Shown: positions 8,275 to 17,312, counted from the first letter of the stretch. The stretch is DNA of 47,569 bases from an uncultured Opitutales bacterium (GCA_944390805.1 CALXQW010000021.1:1-47569); one strand, 5' to 3'. Numbers and translations are program-made. Notes: generated from the letters alone by a model not told the origin.

Positions 8275-9117
8275 ATGAAGTTTTCAAAATATCACGCGTT
8301 GGGCAACGATTATCTCGTTTTGGACCCGAAAGACTGCCCTGTTCTGCCGTCGGACAAGGATATCATCACCATATGCCATCGCAATTTTGGGCTTGGCAGC
8401 GACGGCATACTCTTTGGGCCAGAGAAGAGCGACAAAGCAAACTTCAAGCTGCGCATAATAAATCCCGATGCATCCGAGGCCGAGAAGAGCGGCAATGGCA
8501 TAAGGATATTTTCCCGTTATCTATACGACATAGGTCTTGTCCGCGAGGACGAGGAATTCTCTTTGGAGACGCTTGGCGGCATAGTAAGAAGCACCGTATC
8601 CGAAAAGGGTAAGAAAATTACCGTTGAGATGGGCAAGGTAAGCTTTGACGCAGCAAAAATTCCTGTAAATGGCCCAGCCGGTGAAGTAATAAACCGCGAG
8701 TTTGAAATACTCGGCAAAAAGTACAAGTACTGCTGCGCCACAATAGGCAACCCGCACTGCGTGCTTCCGCTCGATGATATTTCAGAGGAGCTTGCAAAGC
8801 AGATAGGCCCGCACATTGAAAATATGACAAGCCTTTTCCCGAACCGCACAAATGTGCAGCTCCTAAAGGCTGTCGACAGGAATAACATAGAGATACAAAT
8901 ATGGGAAAGAGGCGCAGGTTATACGCTTGCGTCTGGTTCTTCGTCGAGCGCGGCAGCCGCAGTTGCCCACAAGCTTGGCCTTTGCGACTCAGACATAACT
9001 GTGCATATGCCAGGCGGAAAACTATCAATAAAGATAGCGCCCGACTTCTCCATAACCATGACCGGCCCTGCCACAAGAGTTGGCTCTTACGAGATGGATC
9101 CGGAAATTCTCTCTTAA
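8275..9117 (+). CDS. dapF: Diaminopimelate epimerase homologue, both catalytic Cys replaced by Ser
   Basis: DapF converts LL- to meso-diaminopimelate for peptidoglycan and lysine, using two cysteines as a base/acid pair. The 280 residues keep the family frame: FSKYHALGNDY at the N-terminus, the NFGLGSDG segment, NPDASEAE then SGNG, IGNPHCV, and ERGAGYTLASGSSSS near residues 211-225. At the two catalytic positions, where typical enzymes read CGNG and ACGTG, this protein has Ser72 and Ser220. Both are unambiguous in the DNA (AGC and TCT codons). The gene is otherwise intact and full length, so it is not a decaying copy. It may be a divergent epimerase, an enzyme with another substrate, or a non-catalytic paralogue; a canonical dapF may lie elsewhere in the genome. 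It is monocistronic and closed by a strong terminator. Confidence 0.88.
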   Translation: MKFSKYHALGNDYLVLDPKDCPVLPSDKDIITICHRNFGLGSDGILFGPEKSDKANFKLRIINPDASEAEKSGNGIRIFSRYLYDIGLVREDEEFSLETLGGIVRSTVSEKGKKITVEMGKVSFDAAKIPVNGPAGEVINREFEILGKKYKYCCATIGNPHCVLPLDDISEELAKQIGPHIENMTSLFPNRTNVQLLKAVDRNNIEIQIWERGAGYTLASGSSSSAAAAVAHKLGLCDSDITVHMPGGKLSIKIAPDFSITMTGPATRVGSYEMDPEILS

Positions 9118-9199
9118 GCAAGAATATTATTATACCAATACATCTTCAGCTATCAAGGCCTGTATAGAAAGCTTTCAACAACTTCATACTATACAGCAT

Positions 9200-9240
9200 A
9201 AAAAAAACGGCGCGCAATTTAATATGCGCGCCGCTTTTTT
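9200..9240 (+). terminator. Bidirectional-looking terminator after dapF
   Basis: A perfect 9-bp stem CGGCGCGCA (9208-9216) / TGCGCGCCG (9225-9233) with an 8-base loop is flanked by a run of A before it and six T after it. It can stop transcription from both sides, between dapF and the convergent inhibitor gene. Confidence 0.9.
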
Positions 9241-9413
9241 ATATGAGAGGCTCTGAAATTTTAAGTAAAATATAGGCAATCTCCAATGTGCAACAGATAT
9301 TACTTGAATTCCCGCAAGAAATATTCTGATGCGTCAAGAAGAGATATTGGCAAAGCAAACTAAATATAGACTTTAACCGCCTATATTATGCAAAAAATTT
9401 CCTTAATAACAGG

Positions 9414-9803
9414 TTAGTTTTCCACCTTAAATTTAAAGGAAACTGCTTGGAGAGCCTTAAGTTTGCGCTCTTCCCAAGAACGTCTGCATTCAAAGTTAAG
9501 AGTCTGCTCTCCAACGCGCTCGGCGCGGAAGTAGAATACTTGCTTGCCTGGAGCTCCAGCAACGTTCTTTTCAGGCGCTACATAGTCCGAACCGCCCAAA
9601 GACAAAATATCGCTATCCGGCTGAACAAGCTCCCACGAGTATCCCGTAGAAGGATTTGAATTCAAAACAACCTTAAAGCACTGCCCAACAGATACAACAT
9701 TATCCGACTGAGCGTCCGCGTCCGTAAATTCAAGTGGGGTATTTTTGGAAACGCACGCGCAAAGCAGCGCAGAGAACAGGGTAATAAGTAGAAGTCTAAA
9801 CAT
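9414..9803 (-). CDS. Chagasin-like (I42) cysteine peptidase inhibitor lipoprotein
   Basis: Chagasin-family proteins block papain-like cysteine peptidases through three loops. All three are recognisable in these 129 residues: NPSTGYSW (50-57), the glycine loop GAPGK (83-87) and RRSW (107-110, matching the family's RPW/RxW loop). The N-terminus is a lipoprotein signal: hydrophobic segment then Leu-Cys-Ala-Cys with Cys17 as the probable lipidation site. The inhibitor is therefore probably anchored in a membrane facing the periplasm or outside, where it could protect the cell from host, prey or its own proteases. It is a single gene; a terminator for the upstream neighbour separates it from the FAD oxidoreductase. 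No Shine-Dalgarno is seen. Confidence 0.88.
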   Translation of the reverse strand: MFRLLLITLFSALLCACVSKNTPLEFTDADAQSDNVVSVGQCFKVVLNSNPSTGYSWELVQPDSDILSLGGSDYVAPEKNVAGAPGKQVFYFRAERVGEQTLNFECRRSWEERKLKALQAVSFKFKVEN

Positions 9804-9891
9804 AACAGCTTATTAAAGCCAAAAGAAAATCTTCTTTCAATCTAAAATTTATATGCGCAAAAAAACATTAGAACTTTCAATATGCAGCTAC

Positions 9892-9919
9892 AAAAAAAGC
9901 GGATTTTTATATATCCGCT
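9892..9919 (-). terminator. Terminator of the FAD-oxidoreductase operon
   Basis: AGCGGAT (9898-9904) and ATCCGCT (9913-9919) form a 7-bp stem. On the minus strand it is followed by a run of seven T (9892-9898). It separates the oxidoreductase gene from the inhibitor gene downstream. Confidence 0.85.
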
Positions 9920-9995
9920 CTTTTAAAAAACTATTATCGACACATAAAATATTCAGAGATATTGCCACTATTGATAAGATTATAATCTTATGCGT

Positions 9996-11678
9996 TTATT
10001 TTTTTGATACGGCAAGAACTTGCCCTTCTCTGCGGAGAGTTGATGCAAGCTGTGAGTAATTTATATCCTGAACATCGCGGCCCGAATCTATACACTGCAC
10101 TGCCGCAGCCGCAGCCGAATGCCCCAATATCATAAATACAGGTTCCATTCTTATTGATCCGTATGCCGTATGCGATGCGGAAAGCGCACAGACAACATAC
10201 AAATTCTTACAGTCGTCCCTCTTGGGAATTATGGATCCGTATGCTATCTTATAAGGGCCGCTGCCCGATATAAACACCTCTACGTCGCCTTCGTTCTGGA
10301 CAAATCCGTCCTCATCAACATAGCGTGATGTATTGTGAGAATCTATGGCGTACGACCCCATCCCTATGGGTTCCGGAGTGGCCTTCTCATTAAGGCAGTC
10401 GTGCTCAGTCATGACATAGTCTCCCACAAGCCTGCGAGCCTCGCGGATATACAGATAATAAGGCCAGTTTCCGCTACTTTTGAATTCGTCTTTCGGAAGC
10501 CCTAAATTCTTTATCTTATCCTTAAATTCCTTTGGGGTTCGCGGATCTGTATTCCAAAAGTAGAGCAGTCCTAAATGGTAGTCTTTGTGGCGCTTTACAA
10601 TAAGCTCCCTCTCGGCGTAGGAGGCCTCTGGATAAGAGTAATTCTCCCCTATAAAATCGGTTGAAAAACCTTGTTTGTTGTTTATGTCTGTCTTGTGGTT
10701 CGGCATGCGCGATATTATAAGCGGACTCGCCTCCGGATATGCCTCAAACCATCTGCCGCACAATTCAAAATCTTCCGGATTGTAATTGTCGGGCTTAGAC
10801 AGAGGTATTTTATTTGGTTCGTAGTCTGTAAGGCAAATGCGGTAATTGTATGCCTGTACTTTCTTGTCGGCCTCGCCGTTCTTAAGGGGCGGCTCGCTTG
10901 ATATATACTTCAAAAGCCCGCTGGATTTATCCCCCTTAATCTTGTATGGATCAACCTTTACGGAGAAGTTGTGGTAGTTGTGACGCAAGTCTGTCCTATA
11001 ACCGTTGTAAGTTTCGTTGTACTTTTCGTTGCCCTCGCGCCCCACAACATATTCGCACCCGGCTGAAGCCATTAAATCTCCTTCAAATGTTGCGTCTATA
11101 AAAATCTTTCCTTCAAATCTCCTCCCGCTGAGAGTAGTTATGGACTTTATGCGCCCGGCAGACATCTCAACCCCGTTTTCCCTATCGAGATATTCGTTTC
11201 TTAAAATCTTTATATTGGGATACTCCGCAAGCCACTTTTCGTATACAGCAGTGGCTATGCGCGGTTCGAAAATCCACATGACTTTCCTCTTATTATCTAT
11301 AGCTTTAGTTCCCTGCCCTGTTCCCTTAAATTCGTCCATACGCTCAGCATACCAATTTTCGGGTTTCTGATACTCCGCGTAAACGCGCTTGTAAAATTCC
11401 AAAGACAACCCGCCTATGGCCTCGGTTTTTCCGGAATCTGTCATTCCAAGCCCAGAGCTGCTCATTGCGCCAAGCTCCTGCGTTGGAGAAATCAGTATAA
11501 CCTTCTTGCCAGACTTTGCACCCCTTATGGCGGAAACTACTCCGGCGGAAGTTCCTCCATAAACTATTATGTCTGCCTTTTCGGAACTTTTTATATCTGC
11601 GTTAGAGTTGCATGCCGTACACAAAACTGCACACGCAACCCCGGCTATTACATTCTTTAATAGAGTTAATGTTTTCAT
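9996..11678 (-). CDS. Exported FAD-dependent oxidoreductase (FAD_oxidored type), lipoprotein
   Basis: The 560 residues begin with a lipoprotein signal (Leu-Cys-Thr-Ala-Cys, lipidation Cys23). A Rossmann FAD site follows (ADIIVYGGTSAG, residues about 35-46), then the conserved FIDATFEGDLMASAG segment typical of the FAD_oxidored family abundant in Planctomycetes, Verrucomicrobia and Bacteroidetes glycan loci. Substrates of this family are mostly unknown; sugar or uronate oxidation is often assumed. A flavoprotein outside the cytoplasm would need export in folded or FAD-acquiring form, which is unexplained here. It is the last gene of an operon with the CDF exporter (13 bases upstream) and the large secreted protein. 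The terminator at 9892-9919 closes the unit. Confidence 0.88.
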   Translation of the reverse strand: MKTLTLLKNVIAGVACAVLCTACNSNADIKSSEKADIIVYGGTSAGVVSAIRGAKSGKKVILISPTQELGAMSSSGLGMTDSGKTEAIGGLSLEFYKRVYAEYQKPENWYAERMDEFKGTGQGTKAIDNKRKVMWIFEPRIATAVYEKWLAEYPNIKILRNEYLDRENGVEMSAGRIKSITTLSGRRFEGKIFIDATFEGDLMASAGCEYVVGREGNEKYNETYNGYRTDLRHNYHNFSVKVDPYKIKGDKSSGLLKYISSEPPLKNGEADKKVQAYNYRICLTDYEPNKIPLSKPDNYNPEDFELCGRWFEAYPEASPLIISRMPNHKTDINNKQGFSTDFIGENYSYPEASYAERELIVKRHKDYHLGLLYFWNTDPRTPKEFKDKIKNLGLPKDEFKSSGNWPYYLYIREARRLVGDYVMTEHDCLNEKATPEPIGMGSYAIDSHNTSRYVDEDGFVQNEGDVEVFISGSGPYKIAYGSIIPKRDDCKNLYVVCALSASHTAYGSIRMEPVFMILGHSAAAAAVQCIDSGRDVQDINYSQLASTLRREGQVLAVSKK

Positions 11679-11691
11679 ATATAATAATGTA

Positions 11692-12555
11692 TTAATGAGA
11701 ATCTGGTTCTATATGAACATTTATCATGCATTTTCCAAAATGCTTTCTAAGTGCGTTTTCAACATTTGTGGAAATGTCGTGCGCCTCAACTATGCTAAGG
11801 TTTGGGCTGACATGTATGTTAACTTCAACAAAGGTCTCCGGCCCGGCGCTTCTTACCCTGAGAGAATGGAATCTTTTTACTCCATCAACAGATTCTATAA
11901 CTTCACATACTTCTTTGCGCGTACGCTCCGACACCCCGTCTATAAGAGCAAACACAGAGCGCTTTCCAAGCCTGTAGCTTACAAGCATAACTACACACGC
12001 AACGCATAATGCGGCAATGCTGTCGGCCGCATATATCTCAAAAGAAGAAAGCACCAATCCAACCAGGACAACGACAGAACTCCAAATGTCAGTTGAAAAG
12101 TGAAGCGCATCGGCCTCGAGAGCCTCGCTCTTATATTTTTTTGCGGCATGCCTGAGAATTCTCGACCTATTTGCGTCAATAACAATAGATGTTATAACCA
12201 CCGCATAGCTCCAAAAGCCAACCTCTATGCTTACCCCACCCACAACAAGCCTGCATACGGCCTCGTATACTATCCAAAAGCATGTTGCAAAGAGCAGCAG
12301 AGTCTCAAATAGGGCTGAAAGATTCTCAACCTTCCCATGCCCAAAGTTATGATCCCTATCGGCTGGTTTGTCAGAGATTCTCACCGCAAACCATGTAATT
12401 AGAGCTGCCACCAGGTCAAGTGTGGAATGAAGCGCTTCGGACAATATGCCCAAGCTTCCTGTTGAAACTCCAACAACAACCTTAAACGCCGTAAGAAATA
12501 CCGCCGCAAAAACCGACAACAATGCGGCTTTCTTTTTGCCATTTTGTTTTGGCAT
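11692..12555 (-). CDS. Cation diffusion facilitator (CDF) metal exporter
   Basis: CDF proteins are proton-coupled exporters of Zn2+, Co2+, Fe2+ or Mn2+ across the inner membrane. The 287 residues show six hydrophobic segments and a C-terminal cytoplasmic domain of about 80 residues. The metal site motifs are HSTLD (His43, Asp47) in TM2 and DALHFSTD in TM5, with the RDHNFGHGKVE loop between TM2 and TM3. A His/Asp pair in both helices is the arrangement associated with zinc/cobalt transporters, so Zn2+ is the most likely substrate. The gene is unusual in its place: 28 bases after the large secreted glycan-type protein and 13 before the exported oxidoreductase. It has a real Shine-Dalgarno (GAGGAT) upstream of the ATG. 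Confidence 0.92.
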   Translation of the reverse strand: MPKQNGKKKAALLSVFAAVFLTAFKVVVGVSTGSLGILSEALHSTLDLVAALITWFAVRISDKPADRDHNFGHGKVENLSALFETLLLFATCFWIVYEAVCRLVVGGVSIEVGFWSYAVVITSIVIDANRSRILRHAAKKYKSEALEADALHFSTDIWSSVVVLVGLVLSSFEIYAADSIAALCVACVVMLVSYRLGKRSVFALIDGVSERTRKEVCEVIESVDGVKRFHSLRVRSAGPETFVEVNIHVSPNLSIVEAHDISTNVENALRKHFGKCMINVHIEPDSH

Positions 12556-12583
12556 AAAATGATCCTCGCTATATAAAGTCTAA

Positions 12584-15469
12584 TTATTTTTCAAGACGAG
12601 CCTTTTGGGACTTTACAGAACCGTCAAGAAGTTCCGTCTCAAGCTCAAAGTCAAAGGACTTATCCTTATCTGAAAGCTTAACGGTAAACTCGTACGGATA
12701 GTCCTTATCCTCCAAGATTTTCTCCTCGCCGTTTTCCTTATACTTCAGGCGCGCCTTGCGAACTACGGAATCATCGTCTCTAAGATAGACAAATGCCGAT
12801 AACCTGCTTGGGCCAAAATTTATTATCATAGCCCTCGCCCTTCCCACGGAAAGTTCCGCGTAATCCTTTTTCCACGCATCCTTTTCCGATCTTGCCAAGA
12901 AGTCCTTTTGGAATTTAACAGCAGGCTTTGCCGATTCTATCACCGCGCTTACCAGCCCCATGGCTGATACGTCGATTTCAAATACTCCGTCTTTTGCTAC
13001 CACTTTCCTATACGGAGTCTTTTCTGAGTTCTTATAAAGAAGAACCTCAACATCTCCCTCAGGCAGGCCGGCAAGCTTCTTATTTAATGTTATCTTAGCC
13101 CCGGCGCTCCTGCGGGACTGGTTCGCAAAGGCTATGTACAAACCGCCATTCTCACCCCTGGCTGAAAGCCAATTGAGCTCGTTAGAGGTGGAATCAAGTA
13201 GGCCGCGCGGCAACCATATATATGCCTTGCGACCAAAGAACGTGCCGGCCCTATCGCCGTAAAAATTGCTCTGCAAGTAAGAGTAAGCCTCTATGTAGCG
13301 CGCTGGAAATGAAATCTCTCCACCCGAACGCACCTGTATATCGCCCACAAGATAGTCTATGAGCATGGAAATCATGGGCAATATGTGGTTGTAGTGGAAG
13401 GAATTTACACTGAGTTTTTTTGGATCGCGCAAAGGATAATCGACCTTTTCGTATATGGTGGTTCTATCAGTGTTTATATGGTACCCAGGAAAATTGCGAT
13501 AGCGCCCTACAACGGCATTCCTTGCTATATCGCAAAGAAACCTATCTTTTGACTCTGCCCCTATGCGCATAAACCACGGCGCATAATGAGTCATAAATAT
13601 TCCCCTGTGCCCGCTCATAGTTCCGGAAGATTCAGGCGTAAGTCCTATCTCTGAAAGACGCCATGCCTCAACATCCTCGCGCGGGGCAACCATGCGCTCG
13701 TGCCCCTTAGACTTTAAATATCCGTACCACGGAGCCATTCCGTCGGGATTTACAGTTATCTTTTCATCTGGAATCTGCGGACACATCCATACAAACATAG
13801 CATAAAGCCTTGCCGCCTTGCGCGCCGCCTCAAGATGCTTTGGGTCTTTCGTTACGCCGTAAAGCCTGTACAAATCAACAAAACGCGGCGCAAAACTTGT
13901 CCAGAAAAAGCTCTGGTCGTCAAACTCCCCGGGCGCAGAATCTATATACTTGGCAATATATTTTTCAGCTCCATCTTTAGCTTTCTGCAGATATTCGTCA
14001 CCACCGCCGTTAAGATAAATATCCAAAGCGTCCTGCCAGGCAGAACCGCCGGAAACCTCGTTTAGATTCAACACCCTGTACTTTGGGAAAAGCTCCTTTG
14101 CGTGCATCATAAACATCGGGCTTGCACCTCCGCTTATTCCATACAAAACAGCCATCTCGCTGACAGGAGTACACGGACCATTCATGTTCCTCGACGGATT
14201 TTGTATCTTGCAGTTTCTGTCAAGCGCAAGGAGGAATTTCTCCCTCGAGAGCAAATACTCCATTATAGGATATGCACGTTTCTCGTACATCTCCTCGGAA
14301 TCTGTCACAAGCGCTATCTCAAGCGGATTTAGGCAGGACACATTCTTCACTGTTCCGGGCGCATCGGTGGCATATGAACAGCCCTTCATATCGTCGAGAA
14401 ACTGCGCGTATCCGCTCATGGAATACGCTATCATATTCTCCAAAGTCTCATTTATAGAGCAGATATCGTTGTGGCGGTAGTCGCGCATCTTAAAAAGATT
14501 GCGCGCCATACGCTCGTAAGCATCGGTTATGTCGCCCTTGTTGGAGAAAAGGCGCATCTTGAAATTGTAGGTGTCTCCCGCATTCATAAGAGACCCCGCT
14601 CCGCCAAGCATAGGTGATATTACAGAGCTTCTTGCCTTGCCGTCCAAAGTTCTAAGCGCGACAGCAAAACGACTGTTATCAAGCTTAGGAAGCGGCATAA
14701 ACGGTATCTCCAATGTGTCTGCCGCAACGCCAAAGACCTCTCCGCCCTTATTTATAAATGTCGCCGGAAGAGAACATTCAAACGCAGGCGTTGCAAAAGG
14801 CTGCACCGGAAATCTTTTCCCCTGCCAGATGAAGGGCTGCCATATCTCCTTAAGTTCTCCCATATCGAATTCCGGCGCGCCGACAAACGCCACGGAATAA
14901 TAGCCTTTTACCTTTGGTTTGAAGCTATATTCAAACACTGGAAAATCCGACCCTTTCTGAAAATATATCTTGCCGATGAGAGAAAATTTTTCGTTCTCAG
15001 GAAAATTTATGATTACGGTATCTCCATCAACTTTTACTGAAGATGCCTTTACCTTCTCAGAAGGCGCGCTAACCCATACGTTTGCGGTTCTTCCTACGGT
15101 ATTTTTTGCGCGGATTATACTGTCGTCAAAGCCGTCACCAATCTCATTGTCCGAGGCTTTTTTCATCTTCAGCAGATACTTCTTCTCAAGACCCTTTCTC
15201 TCCCACGTTGGCACATTGTACAACACTCCCTTGTCAAGTCCGGACGGGCTCATCTTCAGCTTAGGATTCCTATCCGTATAGAATACCTCAAAAACCGGAC
15301 TAAGCATCCATTCTGTTCCGCTTTTAGCCTTGAAAACAATATTTCCATCCTGCCCGATTTTAACTTCAGCGCTACCAGAAGATATCCCATCTCCTCCGGC
15401 GTAGAGGGCAAGCTGAAAAACAGCCATTGATGCTAATGACAATACGATCTTTTTGAAGATGTCTTTCAT
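12584..15469 (-). CDS. Large secreted protein, probable carbohydrate-active enzyme
   Basis: This 961-residue protein has a signal peptide (1 to about 24, Ala-Leu-Tyr-Ala). Predicted layout by eye: an N-terminal beta-rich region (about 30-320), a helical middle (about 330-720) with repeated aromatic/Trp-rich helices such as those in six-hairpin glycosidases and polysaccharide lyases, and a C-terminal beta-sandwich tail (about 740-961). His-, Tyr- and Trp-rich stretches in the middle (for instance SGTMSGHRGIFMTHYAPWF and NSFHYNHILPM) are candidate active-site regions. I do not recognise the exact family and assign no substrate. It leads the operon with the CDF exporter and the FAD oxidoreductase, and lies downstream of a beta-helix enzyme gene. 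An AAAGG sequence precedes the ATG. Confidence 0.82.
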   Translation of the reverse strand: MKDIFKKIVLSLASMAVFQLALYAGGDGISSGSAEVKIGQDGNIVFKAKSGTEWMLSPVFEVFYTDRNPKLKMSPSGLDKGVLYNVPTWERKGLEKKYLLKMKKASDNEIGDGFDDSIIRAKNTVGRTANVWVSAPSEKVKASSVKVDGDTVIINFPENEKFSLIGKIYFQKGSDFPVFEYSFKPKVKGYYSVAFVGAPEFDMGELKEIWQPFIWQGKRFPVQPFATPAFECSLPATFINKGGEVFGVAADTLEIPFMPLPKLDNSRFAVALRTLDGKARSSVISPMLGGAGSLMNAGDTYNFKMRLFSNKGDITDAYERMARNLFKMRDYRHNDICSINETLENMIAYSMSGYAQFLDDMKGCSYATDAPGTVKNVSCLNPLEIALVTDSEEMYEKRAYPIMEYLLSREKFLLALDRNCKIQNPSRNMNGPCTPVSEMAVLYGISGGASPMFMMHAKELFPKYRVLNLNEVSGGSAWQDALDIYLNGGGDEYLQKAKDGAEKYIAKYIDSAPGEFDDQSFFWTSFAPRFVDLYRLYGVTKDPKHLEAARKAARLYAMFVWMCPQIPDEKITVNPDGMAPWYGYLKSKGHERMVAPREDVEAWRLSEIGLTPESSGTMSGHRGIFMTHYAPWFMRIGAESKDRFLCDIARNAVVGRYRNFPGYHINTDRTTIYEKVDYPLRDPKKLSVNSFHYNHILPMISMLIDYLVGDIQVRSGGEISFPARYIEAYSYLQSNFYGDRAGTFFGRKAYIWLPRGLLDSTSNELNWLSARGENGGLYIAFANQSRRSAGAKITLNKKLAGLPEGDVEVLLYKNSEKTPYRKVVAKDGVFEIDVSAMGLVSAVIESAKPAVKFQKDFLARSEKDAWKKDYAELSVGRARAMIINFGPSRLSAFVYLRDDDSVVRKARLKYKENGEEKILEDKDYPYEFTVKLSDKDKSFDFELETELLDGSVKSQKARLEK

Positions 15470-15544
15470 AAACCTTTTTTAATATTCAGCCTAAAATTAG
15501 AGATTTCATACATGCAAAAAGCAATTTAAATATTTTCTCTTATC

Positions 15545-15575
15545 AGATTGCGCAGATGCAAGCCTATTGCAATCT
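15545..15575. repeat. Inverted repeat between two glycan genes
   Basis: AGATTGC (15545-15551) and GCAATCT (15569-15575) are a perfect 7-bp inverted pair around a 17-base spacer, in the 130-base gap between the beta-helix gene and the large secreted-protein gene. No T-tract follows on either strand, so an operator or RNA processing hairpin is as likely as a terminator. Confidence 0.35.
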
Positions 15576-15599
15576 AACAGATATAATATGTTTCAGATG

Positions 15600-17312
15600 T
15601 CAATCGCACTGAGTCTTGAATATGTCTGATCCATCCCAGCCAAAAGCTTCGGGTGAAACTGGCCACGGGAAAAATTCGTGCTCATAATAGGGCTTGGAAT
15701 CTTTCTCTATGGTATTTCCAGAAAAAGTAAGATTCTTTATCGACGAGAGAAAAACTAAAGGCGCGTAAAATCCACGAATGCGGTTGCCGGTTATCTTTAT
15801 ATCTCTGTGGGCGCCTGCCGGAGAGAATTTTCTCTCTAAAGACATGGAATATACGCATATTGCTGGATACATTCCTGCCTCTATATCGCAATCTTCTATG
15901 CTTACAGATCTCGAATGGCCCGCTCCGTACCAGTATATCTCCGGAGCGCAAAGTATGCCAGCCATGCGTGCTCCCTCTATCTTTGCGCCCTTCACAAGTC
16001 CGTTCGACGCCCTCAAGAGCATGCCTCTTGACCTGTTGTTTCCGTATGCTCCTCCAAGTATTTTAAAGCCGTTCCCAATTTTGTTTACGGCGCAAATCAT
16101 GCTCTCAGGATCGAGTTTTTGCGGAGCAGTCTGAAGTTCTATCGTATAAACTTTTATCCTCTCCCTCTTTAAATTTGAAGTTCTGTAAACTGTACGGGGA
16201 AATATCTTAGAGCTTATGTAAGAAAATTCCTCCTCCGTAAGCGGCTGCGCATCGGCAATGCTCTTCACCTTGGAATATTCCAAAGCACCTGTTCTCGGCG
16301 AGAATATCTCAACCTCGTCGCCAACATCAAAGTTCATGCTGTCAACAAAAGTTGCCATGCGCAATATGTTGCCCTTCGCAGAAACACAATGGTAATACCT
16401 GCCGCTTATGGCTATGCAATCGTCCCCTCCGTACATGGCGCGGCAATTTATAATTACAGGGCCATTTTGAGAATACTTGCTGTGGAATCCATCGGCATTA
16501 CCGCTTCTTAGACGCGGAAATTCCCTCTTTAAAATGTCCACCTCAGGCGGACAACGGTCAAGCAGGCAGTCTTCGTAAACCGTAGCAGTGCAGCTTTCCT
16601 CAAAATATCCAAAACCATGCGCCGCATAAAGTTTTATTCCCTTCAACTTTACATTTTTGCAATCGCTTAACATTACCGCATGAGGAATAGGGTGCTTTAT
16701 GTTGCTAACTGCAGTTACAACATGGTCTCCAACCTGCTCTACAGCCCTGCGTACAAGCGCCCTTGAATAAGGCCTTATCACCTCAAATTTTTTGTCCGAC
16801 AATACATTTATCTTGTTGGAGTAGGAATCCCATGTGCGAAGCCTGCGCGTCTGAGGATTGAATATCTCATATTTATCAGGGCTTATCTCAACTTCCCTCG
16901 CATCCGGATATCCATTGAATATTTCAACTTCCGTTACGGTCTTGTCGTCTGAAATCTTAACTATCTTCCCCTGCGTAAACGGAAGCGGATCATAGTCTAT
17001 CCACAATCCATCAAGCGTAAAATTCTCGCACTTGTCTATTGTTACAGCCCGCGTTGTGTCTAAGCATATTAGCTTAACTCCGCGCGCGTCTATATACACA
17101 TCTTTTAAATTCCTGAAAACTAAATGCTGCCTCTTCTCCGATTTTAACCGGTATGTTCCTGCTGGAATTTTTATACTCCTCTCGCCGGAGGATATTTTTG
17201 CATTTATATAGTCCCTTAAATTCTCTGGTCTTTCCTCTGAAAATACCGCCGCTGCTGAAAAAAGAAATACAGCTGCCAAAGCGCATATCTTTTTTAATTT
17301 AGATACATTCAT
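15600..17312 (-). CDS. Secreted parallel beta-helix protein, possible GH110-like enzyme
   Basis: The 570 residues start with a signal peptide (1 to about 25). The body has the regular short beta-strand and Asn/Gly-turn pattern of right-handed parallel beta-helix proteins (pectate lyase/polygalacturonase superfamily). It shows IDYDPLPFTQG near residue 105 and an acidic GGDDCIAISG motif near residue 296. Paired aspartates in such a position are catalytic in polygalacturonase-type and GH110 alpha-1,3-galactosidase enzymes; GH110-like is my best guess from the overall feel of the sequence, not a confirmed match. Upstream AGGAT gives a usable ribosome binding site. The gene lies after the porin terminator and before the large secreted-protein gene, so it may share the glycan transcription unit. 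Confidence 0.8.
   Translation of the reverse strand: MNVSKLKKICALAAVFLFSAAAVFSEERPENLRDYINAKISSGERSIKIPAGTYRLKSEKRQHLVFRNLKDVYIDARGVKLICLDTTRAVTIDKCENFTLDGLWIDYDPLPFTQGKIVKISDDKTVTEVEIFNGYPDAREVEISPDKYEIFNPQTRRLRTWDSYSNKINVLSDKKFEVIRPYSRALVRRAVEQVGDHVVTAVSNIKHPIPHAVMLSDCKNVKLKGIKLYAAHGFGYFEESCTATVYEDCLLDRCPPEVDILKREFPRLRSGNADGFHSKYSQNGPVIINCRAMYGGDDCIAISGRYYHCVSAKGNILRMATFVDSMNFDVGDEVEIFSPRTGALEYSKVKSIADAQPLTEEEFSYISSKIFPRTVYRTSNLKRERIKVYTIELQTAPQKLDPESMICAVNKIGNGFKILGGAYGNNRSRGMLLRASNGLVKGAKIEGARMAGILCAPEIYWYGAGHSRSVSIEDCDIEAGMYPAICVYSMSLERKFSPAGAHRDIKITGNRIRGFYAPLVFLSSIKNLTFSGNTIEKDSKPYYEHEFFPWPVSPEAFGWDGSDIFKTQCD

Noticed and set aside
9118..9413. The 296-base gap after dapF was checked for a tRNA or small RNA
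   Set aside because: Only the strong terminator was found. No cloverleaf or conserved RNA motif was recognised.
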